Assembly: GCF_001696455.1 (NCBI RefSeq)
Contig: NZ_MAUJ01000001.1
Span: forward strand, 1,054,001-1,118,000
Direction: 5' to 3'
DNA from: Pseudoalteromonas luteoviolacea
GTDB taxonomy: Bacteria; Pseudomonadota; Gammaproteobacteria; Enterobacterales; Alteromonadaceae
Length of the DNA stretch: 64,000 nt
This document shows positions 54,863 to 64,000 of this stretch, one piece after another (within the stretch, counting starts at the first letter, position 1; each line of letters opens with the position of its first letter). Both the position numbers and the translations under genes were made by a program. A model generated the notes under the pieces. The model was not told where the DNA came from. It did not search any database and saw only the letters and a program-made list of their open reading frames with translations.

Positions 54863-57121
54863 ATGGACAATTCAAAACTTCGAACTTCTCTTAAAAAACG
54901 CCCCGCTCTTCGCCTTGGGCCTATTGCGCTCGCATTAACAACAGCACTGGCCAGTACACACACTATTGCTGAAACGACCGCAAATGGGTCTCAGTCCGCA
55001 AATGAAATCGAGCGTATCTATGTAACCGCTTCAACGGTCGGTAATTATTCGGATGCAGCAACTAAGTCTGCGACAAAAATGATCTTGTCATTAAAAGAAA
55101 CACCGCAATCAGTTTCTGTTATTACCCAGCAACAATTAGAAGATTGGAAGTCAATCAATATTAAAGATGTCTTACAGCATACGACTGGTGTATACGCAAA
55201 TAGTGGTCGTAGCCACGACCGAACACAGTTTATTGTTCGTGGTGACAACGTCAATCTTATCCAAATAGACGGTGTTCAACAATTTCCTGGCGGACGGCGA
55301 GCCGACATAAACGGCGACGCAATTGCCTACGAGCGCGTTGAGATTTTGCGTGGAGCCAATGGTTTAATGACTGGTGCCGGCTCTCCTACAGCCACGATCA
55401 ACTTAGTACGTAAGCGTGCAGTGAGTAAAGAGTTACAAGGCCATATTGGGGTGATGACAGGTCGTTGGAACAATGATCGAGTTGAGCTAGACATCTCCAC
55501 ACCGTTAAGTAGTGACGGTAGCGTGCGAGGCAGAGTGGCGGCAGCACATTACGACAGAGACTCATTTGTCGATAGATATGGACAAGAAAAAACCTCTATT
55601 TACGCTACAGCTGAAGGTGACTTAACGGATGCAACACTTATTCGTGTTGGTTATGAGTATGCTGATACAGCGTCTCGTGGTGTTATTAACTCTCACGCAG
55701 CACCCTATTACTACGCTGACGGCAGTCTATTCAACCCCAAAAGAAGCGACACGGGGTTAACTGCTAAAAATAGTAGTTGGCCACTGGAAGAAAATACCTA
55801 CTTTGCATCGCTCAGCCACGGTTTCGACAATGGGTGGCAATTAAACTCAATCGCCACATACAACACCATAGATATGGAAGGTGGCAAGCTCTTCTTCCTC
55901 TATGAGAATGGCTATTATAATCAGGATGGATTTACTGACGATGGTTTTGGCATGAGTGCCGTTATTAGCAGTTCTAAAGATGTTCAAAGAACTTTTGACG
56001 TCAACTTACAAGGCAGCTTCGAGTTTCTTGGCCAGGAGCATGACCTCATTGTTGGCTACAATAGCTTTGACCGCGAAAGAACATATATTGGAAACGAGCA
56101 TAAGCAATATGAAGTTCAAATTGGTGATATTGATAAAATAAATTACTTCACATGGACTGGTGATATTCCTCATTACCCATTTAGTGATACTCACCCGAAT
56201 AGGCTTGAAACCCATGTAAGCAGCGGTGTTTACTTTGCGACTCGGCTATCTCTAACGGACAACCTCAAAACAATCATCGGTGCGAGAAGAACCGACTGGG
56301 AATATAAAGAGTTTGGCCAGAACGAAGAAAAAAATGGCGTTGATGTGAGCGAGCACACTGTAAAGCAAGTAGAAACAGAAACCACACCTTATGCCGGCAT
56401 AATTTATGATATTAATGATGAGTATAGTGTGTATGCAAGCTACTCCGATGCATTTGAACCCCAGCTAGAATATGACAAAAACATGAAGCTTCACGGTCCG
56501 ATTATTGGCGACAGCCTTGAAGCAGGACTGAAAGCTGAAATAGGCTTACTCAACTTCTCTTTTGCAATCTTTGAATCAAACAAGATGAATGAAGCAATAG
56601 ATGACCCTGATTTTGACCGTCGCTTCAGGTTTGAAGGTACCCGTATAAATCCAACAATTGTAGTTGATACAGGAACGACCCATGGCCTTGAATTGGAACT
56701 CAGTGGCGAAGTATCGCCAGGGTTTAATGTTTATACGGGTTACTCTTATGCTAAAACAGAAGATCAAGATGGAGAGCAACTTAACTCAGATATTCCTAAA
56801 CAGCTTTTCAACTTATATACAACATATCAACCATCAGACTTTGTCGAAGGGTTGACTGTAGGGTTTGGTATGAACTGGAAAGATGGCTACTGGGTTGAAA
56901 GTGGCAGGCCTAATATTCAAGGTCGTGAACGCCGTGATCATGGTTCTATTACCTTATTCAATTTAATGGCGAGGTACGATGTGACAGACTCATTAAGCGT
57001 TTCGCTAAACGTTGATAATGTATTTGATAAAAGCTATCACAATGATATCGCACCATGGAGTGGGTCAGTAACTTGGGGCGAGCCTCGCAATTGGAAGCTT
57101 TCTGCGAGATATAGCTTTTAA
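54863..57121 (+). CDS. TonB-dependent siderophore receptor
   Basis: Outer-membrane receptor importing a ferric siderophore with TonB energy. A signal peptide (about 1-37, ALTTALASTHTIAE) precedes a plug domain with FIVRGDNVNLIQIDGVQQFPG and the RVEILRGANGLMTGAGSP motif, and a 22-strand barrel ending in the aromatic residue of LSARYSF. The closest type by these motifs is the FhuE/FpvA-like hydroxamate or pyoverdine group, so the ligand is probably a hydroxamate siderophore, though not proven. 752 residues. Fur-regulated by the upstream site; a hairpin follows at 57143-57170. Confidence 0.9.
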   Translation: MDNSKLRTSLKKRPALRLGPIALALTTALASTHTIAETTANGSQSANEIERIYVTASTVGNYSDAATKSATKMILSLKETPQSVSVITQQQLEDWKSINIKDVLQHTTGVYANSGRSHDRTQFIVRGDNVNLIQIDGVQQFPGGRRADINGDAIAYERVEILRGANGLMTGAGSPTATINLVRKRAVSKELQGHIGVMTGRWNNDRVELDISTPLSSDGSVRGRVAAAHYDRDSFVDRYGQEKTSIYATAEGDLTDATLIRVGYEYADTASRGVINSHAAPYYYADGSLFNPKRSDTGLTAKNSSWPLEENTYFASLSHGFDNGWQLNSIATYNTIDMEGGKLFFLYENGYYNQDGFTDDGFGMSAVISSSKDVQRTFDVNLQGSFEFLGQEHDLIVGYNSFDRERTYIGNEHKQYEVQIGDIDKINYFTWTGDIPHYPFSDTHPNRLETHVSSGVYFATRLSLTDNLKTIIGARRTDWEYKEFGQNEEKNGVDVSEHTVKQVETETTPYAGIIYDINDEYSVYASYSDAFEPQLEYDKNMKLHGPIIGDSLEAGLKAEIGLLNFSFAIFESNKMNEAIDDPDFDRRFRFEGTRINPTIVVDTGTTHGLELELSGEVSPGFNVYTGYSYAKTEDQDGEQLNSDIPKQLFNLYTTYQPSDFVEGLTVGFGMNWKDGYWVESGRPNIQGRERRDHGSITLFNLMARYDVTDSLSVSLNVDNVFDKSYHNDIAPWSGSVTWGEPRNWKLSARYSF

Positions 57122-57142
57122 AATAGATAAGTAGTCAAATGT

Positions 57143-57170
57143 AAAGCGGGTTTAGTTTTTAACTCGCTTT
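57143..57170 (+). terminator. Hairpin after the receptor gene
   Basis: AAAGCGGGTT pairs with AACTCGCTTT over ten bases with one G-U, around an eight-base loop, 22 bases after the stop. Followed by GCTTG, without a T run. Confidence 0.5.
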
Positions 57171-57415
57171 GCTTGAAAAGCAAGTTACACCACCCTACCT
57201 CCTTAAAACACACATTCACCCCTTTCTAAATTAGACACAAGCGTAAACAAAGTGTTACACAAATATTCTTTTGTAACAATTATCTAGCTTAGTGCGAGAC
57301 TAAAAACTACCTGCTCTTACCAGTGTTTATTTTTCACCCAACCATTGAATCTCAGGTGTATCTCAGATTAATTGTATACCTGCTCATTTTCGAGCTAATA
57401 AAGGAAAGATACATC

Positions 57416-59020
57416 ATGAAAAAGGTTAAAATAATACTATCTGCGCTTACAGCGATAAGCTCTTGTGCATATGCAAGCAACGATATCGATGTGACGCCAA
57501 GTGTCGTTGGTGGGGTTGAAACACCCGCTTATTCAAGACCATATCAAGTAGCACTGCTAATGAATGGTAGACAAGGTTGTGGCGGTACGTTAATCAGCCC
57601 CGACTGGGTATTGACCGCAGCGCACTGCTTAGACAGTGCATCTACCGCGAGTCTTACTGTCCGTGTTGGTGCGCATTCGATCAGTCGTGGTGACGGACAG
57701 ACACTACGTGTATCTCAGATTATTAATCATGAGCGTTGGCGTGGGGCGAATGGGATCCGTTCGGGTTACGACATTGCCTTACTAAAACTGGCTTCACCTG
57801 CGCCCACTCAGTATACACCGGCTAAACTGCCTACCACTGCAATAGAATCCCAATATGCAAACGTTGGAAATTATGTGACTGTTTCAGGCTGGGGCCTCAC
57901 CTCAAATCGCGGACGACCTAGCGATGTGTTAAGAGAAGCAGAGCTTCCTGTGATCAGCAATAGTAGTTGTAGTTCACTGCTTAACTTTTCTATTCCAGGC
58001 TCCGTCGTGTGTGGTGGTGGCGAAGGTGGCCGTTCAGCATGTAACGGCGATAGTGGTGGTCCATATGCAGTGAGAGTCGGTAATGACTTCTATAGTATCG
58101 GTACCGTCAGTTGGGGCATTGCATGTCAAGGTGCCACAGCATTTACACGAACCACCAGTTACCTAGATTGGATAAAGCAAAAAACCGGGATCGGTGACAA
58201 TCCGACAGACAATCCACCTGTCGCTAACTTCACTTATTCAGTCAATGGTACCGTCGCTAATTTCACGAACCAATCGACAGATGACAAGGGTATCACCCAA
58301 TATCAGTGGAATTTTGGTCAAGGTAACGCGACATCATCAGCTGAAAACCCAAGCTTCGATTATGCTGCGGCGGGTAATTTCAATGTCACACTTACTGTTA
58401 CAGATACTAAAAACCAAACGAGTAGCACTTCAAAGGTTGTCAACATAGGCACACCTCCTGAGTGTGCGCCTAACTGGGATGCTCAAAAGAGTTACGCTCC
58501 GGGTGAAAAAGTGTCATTCAATGGTGCCGTGTATGAAGCAATTTGGTGGTCACAAGGTGCGCAACCAGATCTGTATAGCAATGTTTGGAGAAAAGGAAGT
58601 GATTGTGATGGCTCTACAGATATAAAAGCAGACTTTGCTGTGTCCACCAATGGTTTGAGTGTCTCGTTACAAAACAACAGTACGGGTAACACAAGTTCAA
58701 GCTGGAATTTTGGCGATGGTAAATCTAGCACTGAAAACTCACCTACGCATACTTACGCGCTAGCAGGCCAATATACAATTGAACTGCGTGTCAGTAACAG
58801 AGATGGTCAATCAGATACGATTAGTAAGACTGTTTCGGTAAAAGACGGTTCAACTGGCTGTAATGGGTTGCCCACATGGTCAGCGGCAGCAGTGTACTTA
58901 AAAGGTGACCGAGTCGCACATGCTGGAAATATTTATGAAGCTAATTGGTGGGTTCAGGGTGACAACCCTGCTGATTCTGGCCAATGGGGACCATGGAAAA
59001 AACTCGGCGCTTGTAACTAA
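57416..59020 (+). CDS. Secreted S1 serine protease with PKD and chitin-binding modules
   Basis: Start set at ATG 57416, with AAAGGAAAG just upstream; the frame is open to 57323. The 534-residue product has a signal peptide (cleavage near CAYAS), a short propeptide ending before VVGG, and a chymotrypsin-fold domain with catalytic H70 (TAAHC), D119 and S213 (GDSGGP). The residue at the base of the S1 pocket is Ser rather than Asp, so cleavage after aromatic residues is likelier than after Lys/Arg. Then follow PKD, CBM5/12, PKD and CBM5/12 modules, the second ending at the C-terminus. It probably digests chitin-bound protein. Confidence 0.9.
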   Translation: MKKVKIILSALTAISSCAYASNDIDVTPSVVGGVETPAYSRPYQVALLMNGRQGCGGTLISPDWVLTAAHCLDSASTASLTVRVGAHSISRGDGQTLRVSQIINHERWRGANGIRSGYDIALLKLASPAPTQYTPAKLPTTAIESQYANVGNYVTVSGWGLTSNRGRPSDVLREAELPVISNSSCSSLLNFSIPGSVVCGGGEGGRSACNGDSGGPYAVRVGNDFYSIGTVSWGIACQGATAFTRTTSYLDWIKQKTGIGDNPTDNPPVANFTYSVNGTVANFTNQSTDDKGITQYQWNFGQGNATSSAENPSFDYAAAGNFNVTLTVTDTKNQTSSTSKVVNIGTPPECAPNWDAQKSYAPGEKVSFNGAVYEAIWWSQGAQPDLYSNVWRKGSDCDGSTDIKADFAVSTNGLSVSLQNNSTGNTSSSWNFGDGKSSTENSPTHTYALAGQYTIELRVSNRDGQSDTISKTVSVKDGSTGCNGLPTWSAAAVYLKGDRVAHAGNIYEANWWVQGDNPADSGQWGPWKKLGACN

Positions 59021-59059
59021 TATATGTACAAATTAGTGATTGAGGACTTTTAAATCCAA

Positions 59060-59118
59060 TCAGTCCCATGTAACCTAAGGTAAATTAAGAAAATAATGCT
59101 TTTGGTATATGGGACTGA
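59060..59118 (+). promoter_or_regulatory. Inverted repeat that includes the start codon of the next gene
   Basis: TCAGTCCCAT (59060-59069) and ATGGGACTGA (59109-59118) are a perfect 10-base inverted repeat 39 bases apart; the right arm contains the ATG of the following gene. In mRNA it could hide the start codon. Could be chance. Confidence 0.35.
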
Positions 59119-60308
59119 ATCAAGAAGAAAAAACCGAGCTTACTCGACTAGGTGAACGCATCCAAAAAACTTTTATTGCGGTGCGTTCAACCCTCTCTGA
59201 ACAAGCAAGTTCAATTGGTGGATTCTCAAAATTACTAGGTTACAACCGCTCAAACAGCCAAAGATTCTTCGCAGCTTGCAAAGCCAGTAATGGATTAGAA
59301 GTCTTAATTGAACTACCTGGAACTCAAGCTTTAGCGCTTTTAATTGAAAAGCTAAGCCCCCTATTACCACCCCCACTACTGAGCCAATTAAAGCAAGTTG
59401 TTCAACTGTTTACCCAGTGCTTAAGACAAAATGCCAAAAGTCATGCACAATTAAAACGTCTAATCACTGATGAGATTAAAACACCTCAAACGCATCCTCA
59501 GGAGCAGGATAAAAAAGCACAGCTTTATTATGCAGCAAAAGCGCTTTTAAAGTTCAGCGTCGACGAGGTATTTTGTATTTACATTTTGCGTCAAAATAAG
59601 AACGATCCGAATTATTTGCAAGAAACAGCTTTAATCAGTAAATCAGGTATCAAGCGAGAGGCTGGCGCTGTTCCATTTGTCCAGTTTTATACTCACCCTC
59701 ACCCAGAGGATTTTGAATCGCCTGCAAATATTACCCGAGACAGTAAACTAGAGCCACAGGCGTTTACGCTTGGCGTGTCTAAAGAATATTCGACTAATGG
59801 GTTTTTAGACTCATTTAGTACCTACTCCCCTAGTAATTCAGGTCTCGTATTTGACCCGCTTCCGGCGCACGATTGCAATGTCACATTTGTCTTCAATAAC
59901 CCTGATGAAGTAGTCAACCCGTTGAACCAAAATAGCCCTTGCAGCTCGACAAGTCTCTCCATAAAAAACCCAGTTAAGAAACTCACTATGCTAGTTCTAC
60001 TAGAAAAACAGATTGATCGCTGTAGTACCGTGAACATTGGCTGCTATCACAACAATCAAAAAGTTGAAGAAGGCAAATTAAGAGCCAGTGACATGTGGAC
60101 CGAGCGCTTTCCAGAGTTTCCAAACTTAAACGTAACCTCGCTAGAAAGCAACTTTGCACACAGCCAGTTAGAGCAAAGCCAAATAGCAAAGTTACAGTAT
60201 TTACTTGACGTAAGTAACACAGATGCTCAAGACTTTATCTGTTACGCGACGCATGTCGACTTTCCGATTTGGTCGAGTACATACAGAATTTATTTTGAGC
60301 ACCAGTGA
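59109..60308 (+). CDS. Cytosolic protein of unknown function (possible HTH N-terminus)
   Basis: A 399-residue protein with no signal peptide or membrane segment. The first 70 residues (SEQASSIGGFSKLLGYNRSN) could form a helix-turn-helix-like unit; the rest is a mixed alpha/beta body with several Cys. I do not recognise a family. It lies between the protease and the photolyase cluster, converging on the latter with adjoining stop codons. No clear ribosome site precedes the ATG. Confidence 0.6.
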   Translation: MGLNQEEKTELTRLGERIQKTFIAVRSTLSEQASSIGGFSKLLGYNRSNSQRFFAACKASNGLEVLIELPGTQALALLIEKLSPLLPPPLLSQLKQVVQLFTQCLRQNAKSHAQLKRLITDEIKTPQTHPQEQDKKAQLYYAAKALLKFSVDEVFCIYILRQNKNDPNYLQETALISKSGIKREAGAVPFVQFYTHPHPEDFESPANITRDSKLEPQAFTLGVSKEYSTNGFLDSFSTYSPSNSGLVFDPLPAHDCNVTFVFNNPDEVVNPLNQNSPCSSTSLSIKNPVKKLTMLVLLEKQIDRCSTVNIGCYHNNQKVEEGKLRASDMWTERFPEFPNLNVTSLESNFAHSQLEQSQIAKLQYLLDVSNTDAQDFICYATHVDFPIWSSTYRIYFEHQ

Positions 60309-61880
60309 TCATAAATCGTCTAAAGAATTAAGGTAGGTTGTTGCCCTCGAGAGTATTTTCTCTCTTTGCTCAGGCTGCTTTTTGTGCCAGCTAGAATAAA
60401 TCATCTTGTTACGAGGGTTTTTAGTAAACTCAGCTTCATGGCTTGTCATAAAGTGCCAATACATTGAGTTCATAGGGCATGCATTTTGGCCATCGATAGA
60501 TTTGATGTCATAGTGACATGAACTACAGTAATCGCTCATCTTGTTGATATAATTGCCACTCGCGGCATACGCTTTAGAGCCTACAATGCCGCCATCAGCA
60601 AACTGGCTCATACCTCGAGTATTAGGCATTTCAACCCACTCAATGGCATCAATGTATACGCCTAAATACCAATCATCTACCTGCCTCGGCTCTATCCCAG
60701 CTATCAAGCAAAAGTTGCCCGTAACCATAAGTCTTTGAATATGATGCGCATAGGCGTAATCTAAAGATTGCTGAACAGCATGCTTTTGACAGTTCATTTT
60801 TGTCTCACCGGTCCAGAACCAAGTTGGTAATTCACGTTCAGCCCCTAACGAATTTAACTGACCATATTCTGGCATATTCACCCAGTAGATCCCCCGAACA
60901 AATTCCCGCCAACCAATAATCTGGCGAACAAACCCCTCTATCTGTGCAATATCGACATCGTCAGTATGGTCATAATAATAATCAAGGACTGTCTCCACCA
61001 CATAGGCAGGACTAATGATCTTGCTATTTAATGCAAAAGAAAGCCTAGAATGATACAAGCTCCATTGTTTTTTTGTGTACATATCATCAGCATTACACGT
61101 CATCGCATCTTGGAAAAAACCAAACTTCGATAACTGTGTTTTACAAAATGCCAACACTAGTTCTCTTGCTTGTACTCTATTGATAGGCCATAAAAGCTGT
61201 TCATGAAATACACCAAAAGTAACCACATTATGACGCTTTAGTCTGTCTTCTATATCACTTACATCATTTGCGAAAACGAGCGGCCCTGGGATCTCTGACA
61301 AATCTTTTTGCTTCAACTTATTGCGGTTTTTACTGTCAAAGTTCCACTCGCCACCTAGCGGGTTTTTACCTTCCATAAGAATATTAAACCGAACTCGCAT
61401 TTTTCTATAAAACGCTTCTAGCCGATGCTTTTTACCCGCTTTAAAATAGCTACCTAGCTCACTGTCCGACAGGTAAAAGTGTTCTGTTTCATAAGCGTTA
61501 GAGTCGATACAGAGGTTGTTTCTAAATTCGCTCAATTGAGAACGGAGCCTATATTCATCTGGTAATTGATATTCAAACAACTTTATGCTGTATCTCTCAA
61601 TCAGGCTATTGAGTAATTCTGGTAACTGCGTGTACTGCTTTGTATCATCCAAAGTCAAATAAGAAACTTTATGTCCTGCCTTCATTAACGCTTGACTGAA
61701 CGCATTCATCGCAGCAAAAAATGCACACACCTTTTGAACATGGTGCTTTACATAACTCGTCTCTTGATGCAATTCAGCGATTACATAAAGTGTGTCCTCA
61801 TTTTTATTTGTGTACCAAGAATGACTGGCATTCAATTGGTCGCCTAAGATAAGCCTAAGCGTTTTGTACTCTTCAGCCAT
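60309..61880 (-). CDS. Iron-sulfur bacterial (6-4) photolyase-like protein (PhrB type)
   Basis: A 523-residue member of the photolyase-related (FeS-BCP) family, which repairs UV-induced (6-4) photoproducts with light. FAD and a lumazine antenna are bound in relatives. The four cluster cysteines are C364, C452, C455 and C468, with spacings 88, 3 and 13 as in Agrobacterium PhrB. It is the last gene of a minus-strand run with a DUF2256 gene and two cryptochrome/photolyase genes; three bases separate it from the DUF2256 stop. Confidence 0.9.
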   Translation of the reverse strand: MAEEYKTLRLILGDQLNASHSWYTNKNEDTLYVIAELHQETSYVKHHVQKVCAFFAAMNAFSQALMKAGHKVSYLTLDDTKQYTQLPELLNSLIERYSIKLFEYQLPDEYRLRSQLSEFRNNLCIDSNAYETEHFYLSDSELGSYFKAGKKHRLEAFYRKMRVRFNILMEGKNPLGGEWNFDSKNRNKLKQKDLSEIPGPLVFANDVSDIEDRLKRHNVVTFGVFHEQLLWPINRVQARELVLAFCKTQLSKFGFFQDAMTCNADDMYTKKQWSLYHSRLSFALNSKIISPAYVVETVLDYYYDHTDDVDIAQIEGFVRQIIGWREFVRGIYWVNMPEYGQLNSLGAERELPTWFWTGETKMNCQKHAVQQSLDYAYAHHIQRLMVTGNFCLIAGIEPRQVDDWYLGVYIDAIEWVEMPNTRGMSQFADGGIVGSKAYAASGNYINKMSDYCSSCHYDIKSIDGQNACPMNSMYWHFMTSHEAEFTKNPRNKMIYSSWHKKQPEQREKILSRATTYLNSLDDL

Positions 61881-61883
61881 TTT

Positions 61884-62030
61884 CTAGTCTGCCTCTTTAT
61901 TACGTTTCCCGGCACAACGCTTAGAACAATACTTCACGTTTTCCCAATCTCTATGCCACTTTTTTCTCCATGAAAATGGCCTTTGACAACAAGCACATAT
62001 TTTTGTCGGTAACTTAAGCTTTTTGTGCAT
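61884..62030 (-). CDS. DUF2256 small zinc-finger-like protein
   Basis: A 48-residue basic protein with two Cys pairs (CACC and CSKRC) and a [15 protein letters not shown] centre, the signature of DUF2256. The family often lies next to photolyase or cryptochrome genes. Possibly binds zinc and DNA. It sits five bases after the upstream gene and three bases before the downstream one, so it is certainly co-transcribed. Confidence 0.88.
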   Translation of the reverse strand: MHKKLKLPTKICACCQRPFSWRKKWHRDWENVKYCSKRCAGKRNKEAD

Positions 62031-62035
62031 AGTAC

Positions 62036-63484
62036 TTACCTAACATGAATTGAAAGCACACGCTTTGCCTCACTGATAACATCATCACGCCTTTTCCATT
62101 GCCAAAGTAAAGCTTGCGCTTTTGAATAGCTCTCTTTAAGGTCGACAACTGGTAATGGGTAATCGACGCCAAGTTCAATGCCATACATCATCTGCTCCAT
62201 TTCAGTTAGCGTCCAAGGGCTGTGTACCAGTGGTGCCGGTATATCAGCTAGCTCCGGAACCCACTTTTTAACGAAGTCGCCATCAGGGTCTTTGTCTTCC
62301 CCTTGCTTTACAGGATTATAGATTCGGATTGTGTTGATACCAGTCACACCCGCCTGCATTTGGAATTGGCTGTAATGTATACCCGGTTCAAAGTCTAGAA
62401 ATAGCCTCGCCAAATGGGCTACACCGGTACGCCAATCCAGCTCTAAATGATGGCACAAGAAACTTACGAGCATGGCGCGCATGCGAAAATTGAGATAACC
62501 TGTGGCGATCAAACTCCTCATACAGGCATCAACCATTGGGACCCCAGTATTACCGCTTTTCCAAGCCTCAAGTCTCTCCAGACCTGCGCTTCCTGTAACT
62601 CTGGGCATATTTTCATAGGCTCTATTCACGCATCTGAACTCCATGTCACATTCACTTTCAAATTTTTGGATAAAGTGACAGTGCCAGTGGAGCCTAGAAG
62701 TAAAAGCAACCAGTGTTTTTCGCCAATATGGCTTTTTCCAGTTTTTGAGTACTTCTTGATAAACTTGGCGTAAACTCAAATTACCCCAAGCGAGATAGGT
62801 TGATAGCCGCGAGCAATGCTCTACAGCCTTTTCTGGGCTAGACAGAGAGTATGCATATTCCTTTCCTCTACTTTCAAAAAAAGAAGCCAAAACTTGCCGC
62901 CCAATACCTTCCCCTCCAGTTTGAAACCCGCTAATACTTTGTGCGCGAATAAAAAAATCTAAATCGACATGATTATCAAATTTATGCTTTTCACTGAAAA
63001 AATCAACTTGTTGGATATCAACGTCAAGTACTGAGTCTCGCATCGTTTTTTGCCAATTCTTGTCCCAATTAGTTCTTGCTCGAAGCCCTCTAACTACAGC
63101 GCCTTGTGGGAATTCATGCCAGACTATCGCTTTTGACTCACACCAGCTGGCAACGTGTTTGTCTCGTTCAAAAGTGTATGAAAGGCCAATTTCTTGGTGA
63201 CTAAAAATCTCATTAATACCCACAGACATTTGAATTTGTTCTAATACGGCCAAGCAATCCCCATAGGCACAATAAAGTGCACCATCAGGCAATCTTGATT
63301 TAATATCTATCAACGACTGGGCTATAAACTGAAAGTGCCGCATAGACGAGTGTTTGTCGCGCAGTGCAATGGGTTCAAAACAATAGAAAAGGAGAACGGG
63401 CTCACCTTGTTTCACGGCATTAAATAGTGCTTGGTGATCGGTCAACCTGAGATCTCTTTTCAACCAGACAATATTCACAGGCAC
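62036..63484 (-). CDS. Cryptochrome/photolyase family protein
   Basis: A 482-residue protein with an N-terminal photolyase alpha/beta antenna domain ([20 protein letters not shown]) and a C-terminal FAD-binding helical domain: [39 protein letters not shown] and [20 protein letters not shown]. It differs from the classical CPD enzymes in the segment after the FAD-binding loop and is thus either a divergent photolyase or a light sensor. Four bases downstream of the CRY-DASH gene. Confidence 0.85.
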   Translation of the reverse strand: MPVNIVWLKRDLRLTDHQALFNAVKQGEPVLLFYCFEPIALRDKHSSMRHFQFIAQSLIDIKSRLPDGALYCAYGDCLAVLEQIQMSVGINEIFSHQEIGLSYTFERDKHVASWCESKAIVWHEFPQGAVVRGLRARTNWDKNWQKTMRDSVLDVDIQQVDFFSEKHKFDNHVDLDFFIRAQSISGFQTGGEGIGRQVLASFFESRGKEYAYSLSSPEKAVEHCSRLSTYLAWGNLSLRQVYQEVLKNWKKPYWRKTLVAFTSRLHWHCHFIQKFESECDMEFRCVNRAYENMPRVTGSAGLERLEAWKSGNTGVPMVDACMRSLIATGYLNFRMRAMLVSFLCHHLELDWRTGVAHLARLFLDFEPGIHYSQFQMQAGVTGINTIRIYNPVKQGEDKDPDGDFVKKWVPELADIPAPLVHSPWTLTEMEQMMYGIELGVDYPLPVVDLKESYSKAQALLWQWKRRDDVISEAKRVLSIHVR

Positions 63485-63488
63485 AGCA

Positions 63489-64000
63489 TTAGCTCTCTTG
63501 AGGCCAGTCGACCATATCGACTTCTATATTCACCATAGGATTGCTGGTTGACCATTTTCGAATAAACTCTCCTTCGGGGTCATACATTGCAGTTTGTTTA
63601 TCGATATTGAAGTGTCTTCCCCCTTTTGGGTCGTCACCGACTCCTGCGATGTATTGCCAATTTCCCCAATTTGAAGCTACATCATGATCTATGAGTTGCT
63701 GCTGGAAATAAGCAGCGCCATACCGCCAATCAACTTGCAGTTCATTAACTAAACAGCTGGCTACAATTTGACGCCCACGGTTTGACATAAACCCCGTCGT
63801 GTTTAGCTCTCGCATTAACGCATTAACCAATGGGTATCTGGTTTCTCCATTGCACCAGCTTGAAAATCGCTGAGGGTAGTACGTGGTCAAAGGACGCTTA
63901 CCCGCTTCCCCGGAAAATTCGAACAATTTACTGCCTTTTGCCAACGCTTTATGATGAAAAAACTCTCTCCACAACAACTCAAAGAATATCCAATATGTTG
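63489..64000 (-). CDS. CRY-DASH cryptochrome/photolyase, C-terminal part
   Basis: Only the C-terminal 170 codons are inside the window; the frame continues past 64000. It reads [18 protein letters not shown], then [31 protein letters not shown] and [22 protein letters not shown], all typical of CRY-DASH proteins, which bind FAD and repair CPDs in single-stranded DNA. It is upstream of the second cryptochrome gene in the same operon, so light-dependent repair genes are grouped. Confidence 0.93.
   Translation of the reverse strand, partial: TYWIFFELLWREFFHHKALAKGSKLFEFSGEAGKRPLTTYYPQRFSSWCNGETRYPLVNALMRELNTTGFMSNRGRQIVASCLVNELQVDWRYGAAYFQQQLIDHDVASNWGNWQYIAGVGDDPKGGRHFNIDKQTAMYDPEGEFIRKWSTSNPMVNIEVDMVDWPQES

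Overview
The window looks like chromosomal DNA from a marine gammaproteobacterium of the order Alteromonadales, most probably Pseudoalteromonas or a close relative. The basis is the low-to-moderate GC content, a bioBFCD operon divergent from bioA with a BirA operator, several exported chitin-binding or proteolytic enzymes, a siderophore receptor with a Fur box, and many short AT-rich intergenic spacers. No plasmid, phage, IS element or CRISPR array was seen. This assignment is an inference from gene content, not a database result.

Layout. 1-5.4 kb: a LytTR response regulator and its LytS-type kinase, tRNA hydroxylase trhO, and a DEAD-box helicase coupled to a CvfB-like S1 protein. 5.4-11.3 kb: small accessory genes (serine hydrolase, lipoprotein, DUF6435, VOC protein, a GFA gene with an in-frame stop, a chemoreceptor, a HAD phosphatase). 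11.4-11.7 kb: an unlisted 56-residue peptide gene that resembles a RiPP precursor. 12.1-16.8 kb: histidine catabolism (hutH-hutU) with a divergent LysR regulator. 16.8-26.5 kb: accessory island-like stretch (GNAT gene behind a LexA box, small secreted proteins, PPOX protein, frameshifted PhyH dioxygenase with a WYL regulator and its probable operator, beta-propeller, alpha/beta hydrolase, membrane proteins). 26.6-36.7 kb: paired amidohydrolases, DUF3718, DUF445, a fructosamine-kinase-like protein that has lost its catalytic aspartates, riboflavin synthase, MATE pump, DUF3080 lipoprotein, tandem tRNA-Val genes and a 2OG oxygenase.

36.7-46.9 kb: biotin synthesis (bioD, C, F, B and divergent bioA), a KamA-type radical SAM protein, a P-loop kinase, asnS, and a GH18 chitinase. 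47.0-52.6 kb: a globin, then an exported redox operon (di-haem peroxidase, cupredoxin, P460-type cytochrome) divergent from a chemoreceptor fused to a PilZ domain. 52.6-60.3 kb: fklB, tRNA-Ser, small membrane proteins, Fur-boxed TonB receptor, an S1 protease with PKD and chitin-binding modules, and an unknown cytosolic protein. 60.3-64 kb: a tightly packed blue-light/DNA-repair operon: CRY-DASH (cut by the window end), a second cryptochrome/photolyase, a DUF2256 mini-protein and an iron-sulfur photolyase.

The genes mostly form short, independent transcription units separated by intrinsic terminators. Themes that recur are chitin and protein degradation, redox and light stress, and cofactor synthesis. 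The most unusual points are the orphan peptide precursor, the predicted pseudokinase, the amidohydrolase pair with one apparently inactive partner, the redox operon facing a c-di-GMP-binding chemoreceptor, and several clear operator sites (BirA, Fur, LexA, WYL-type).
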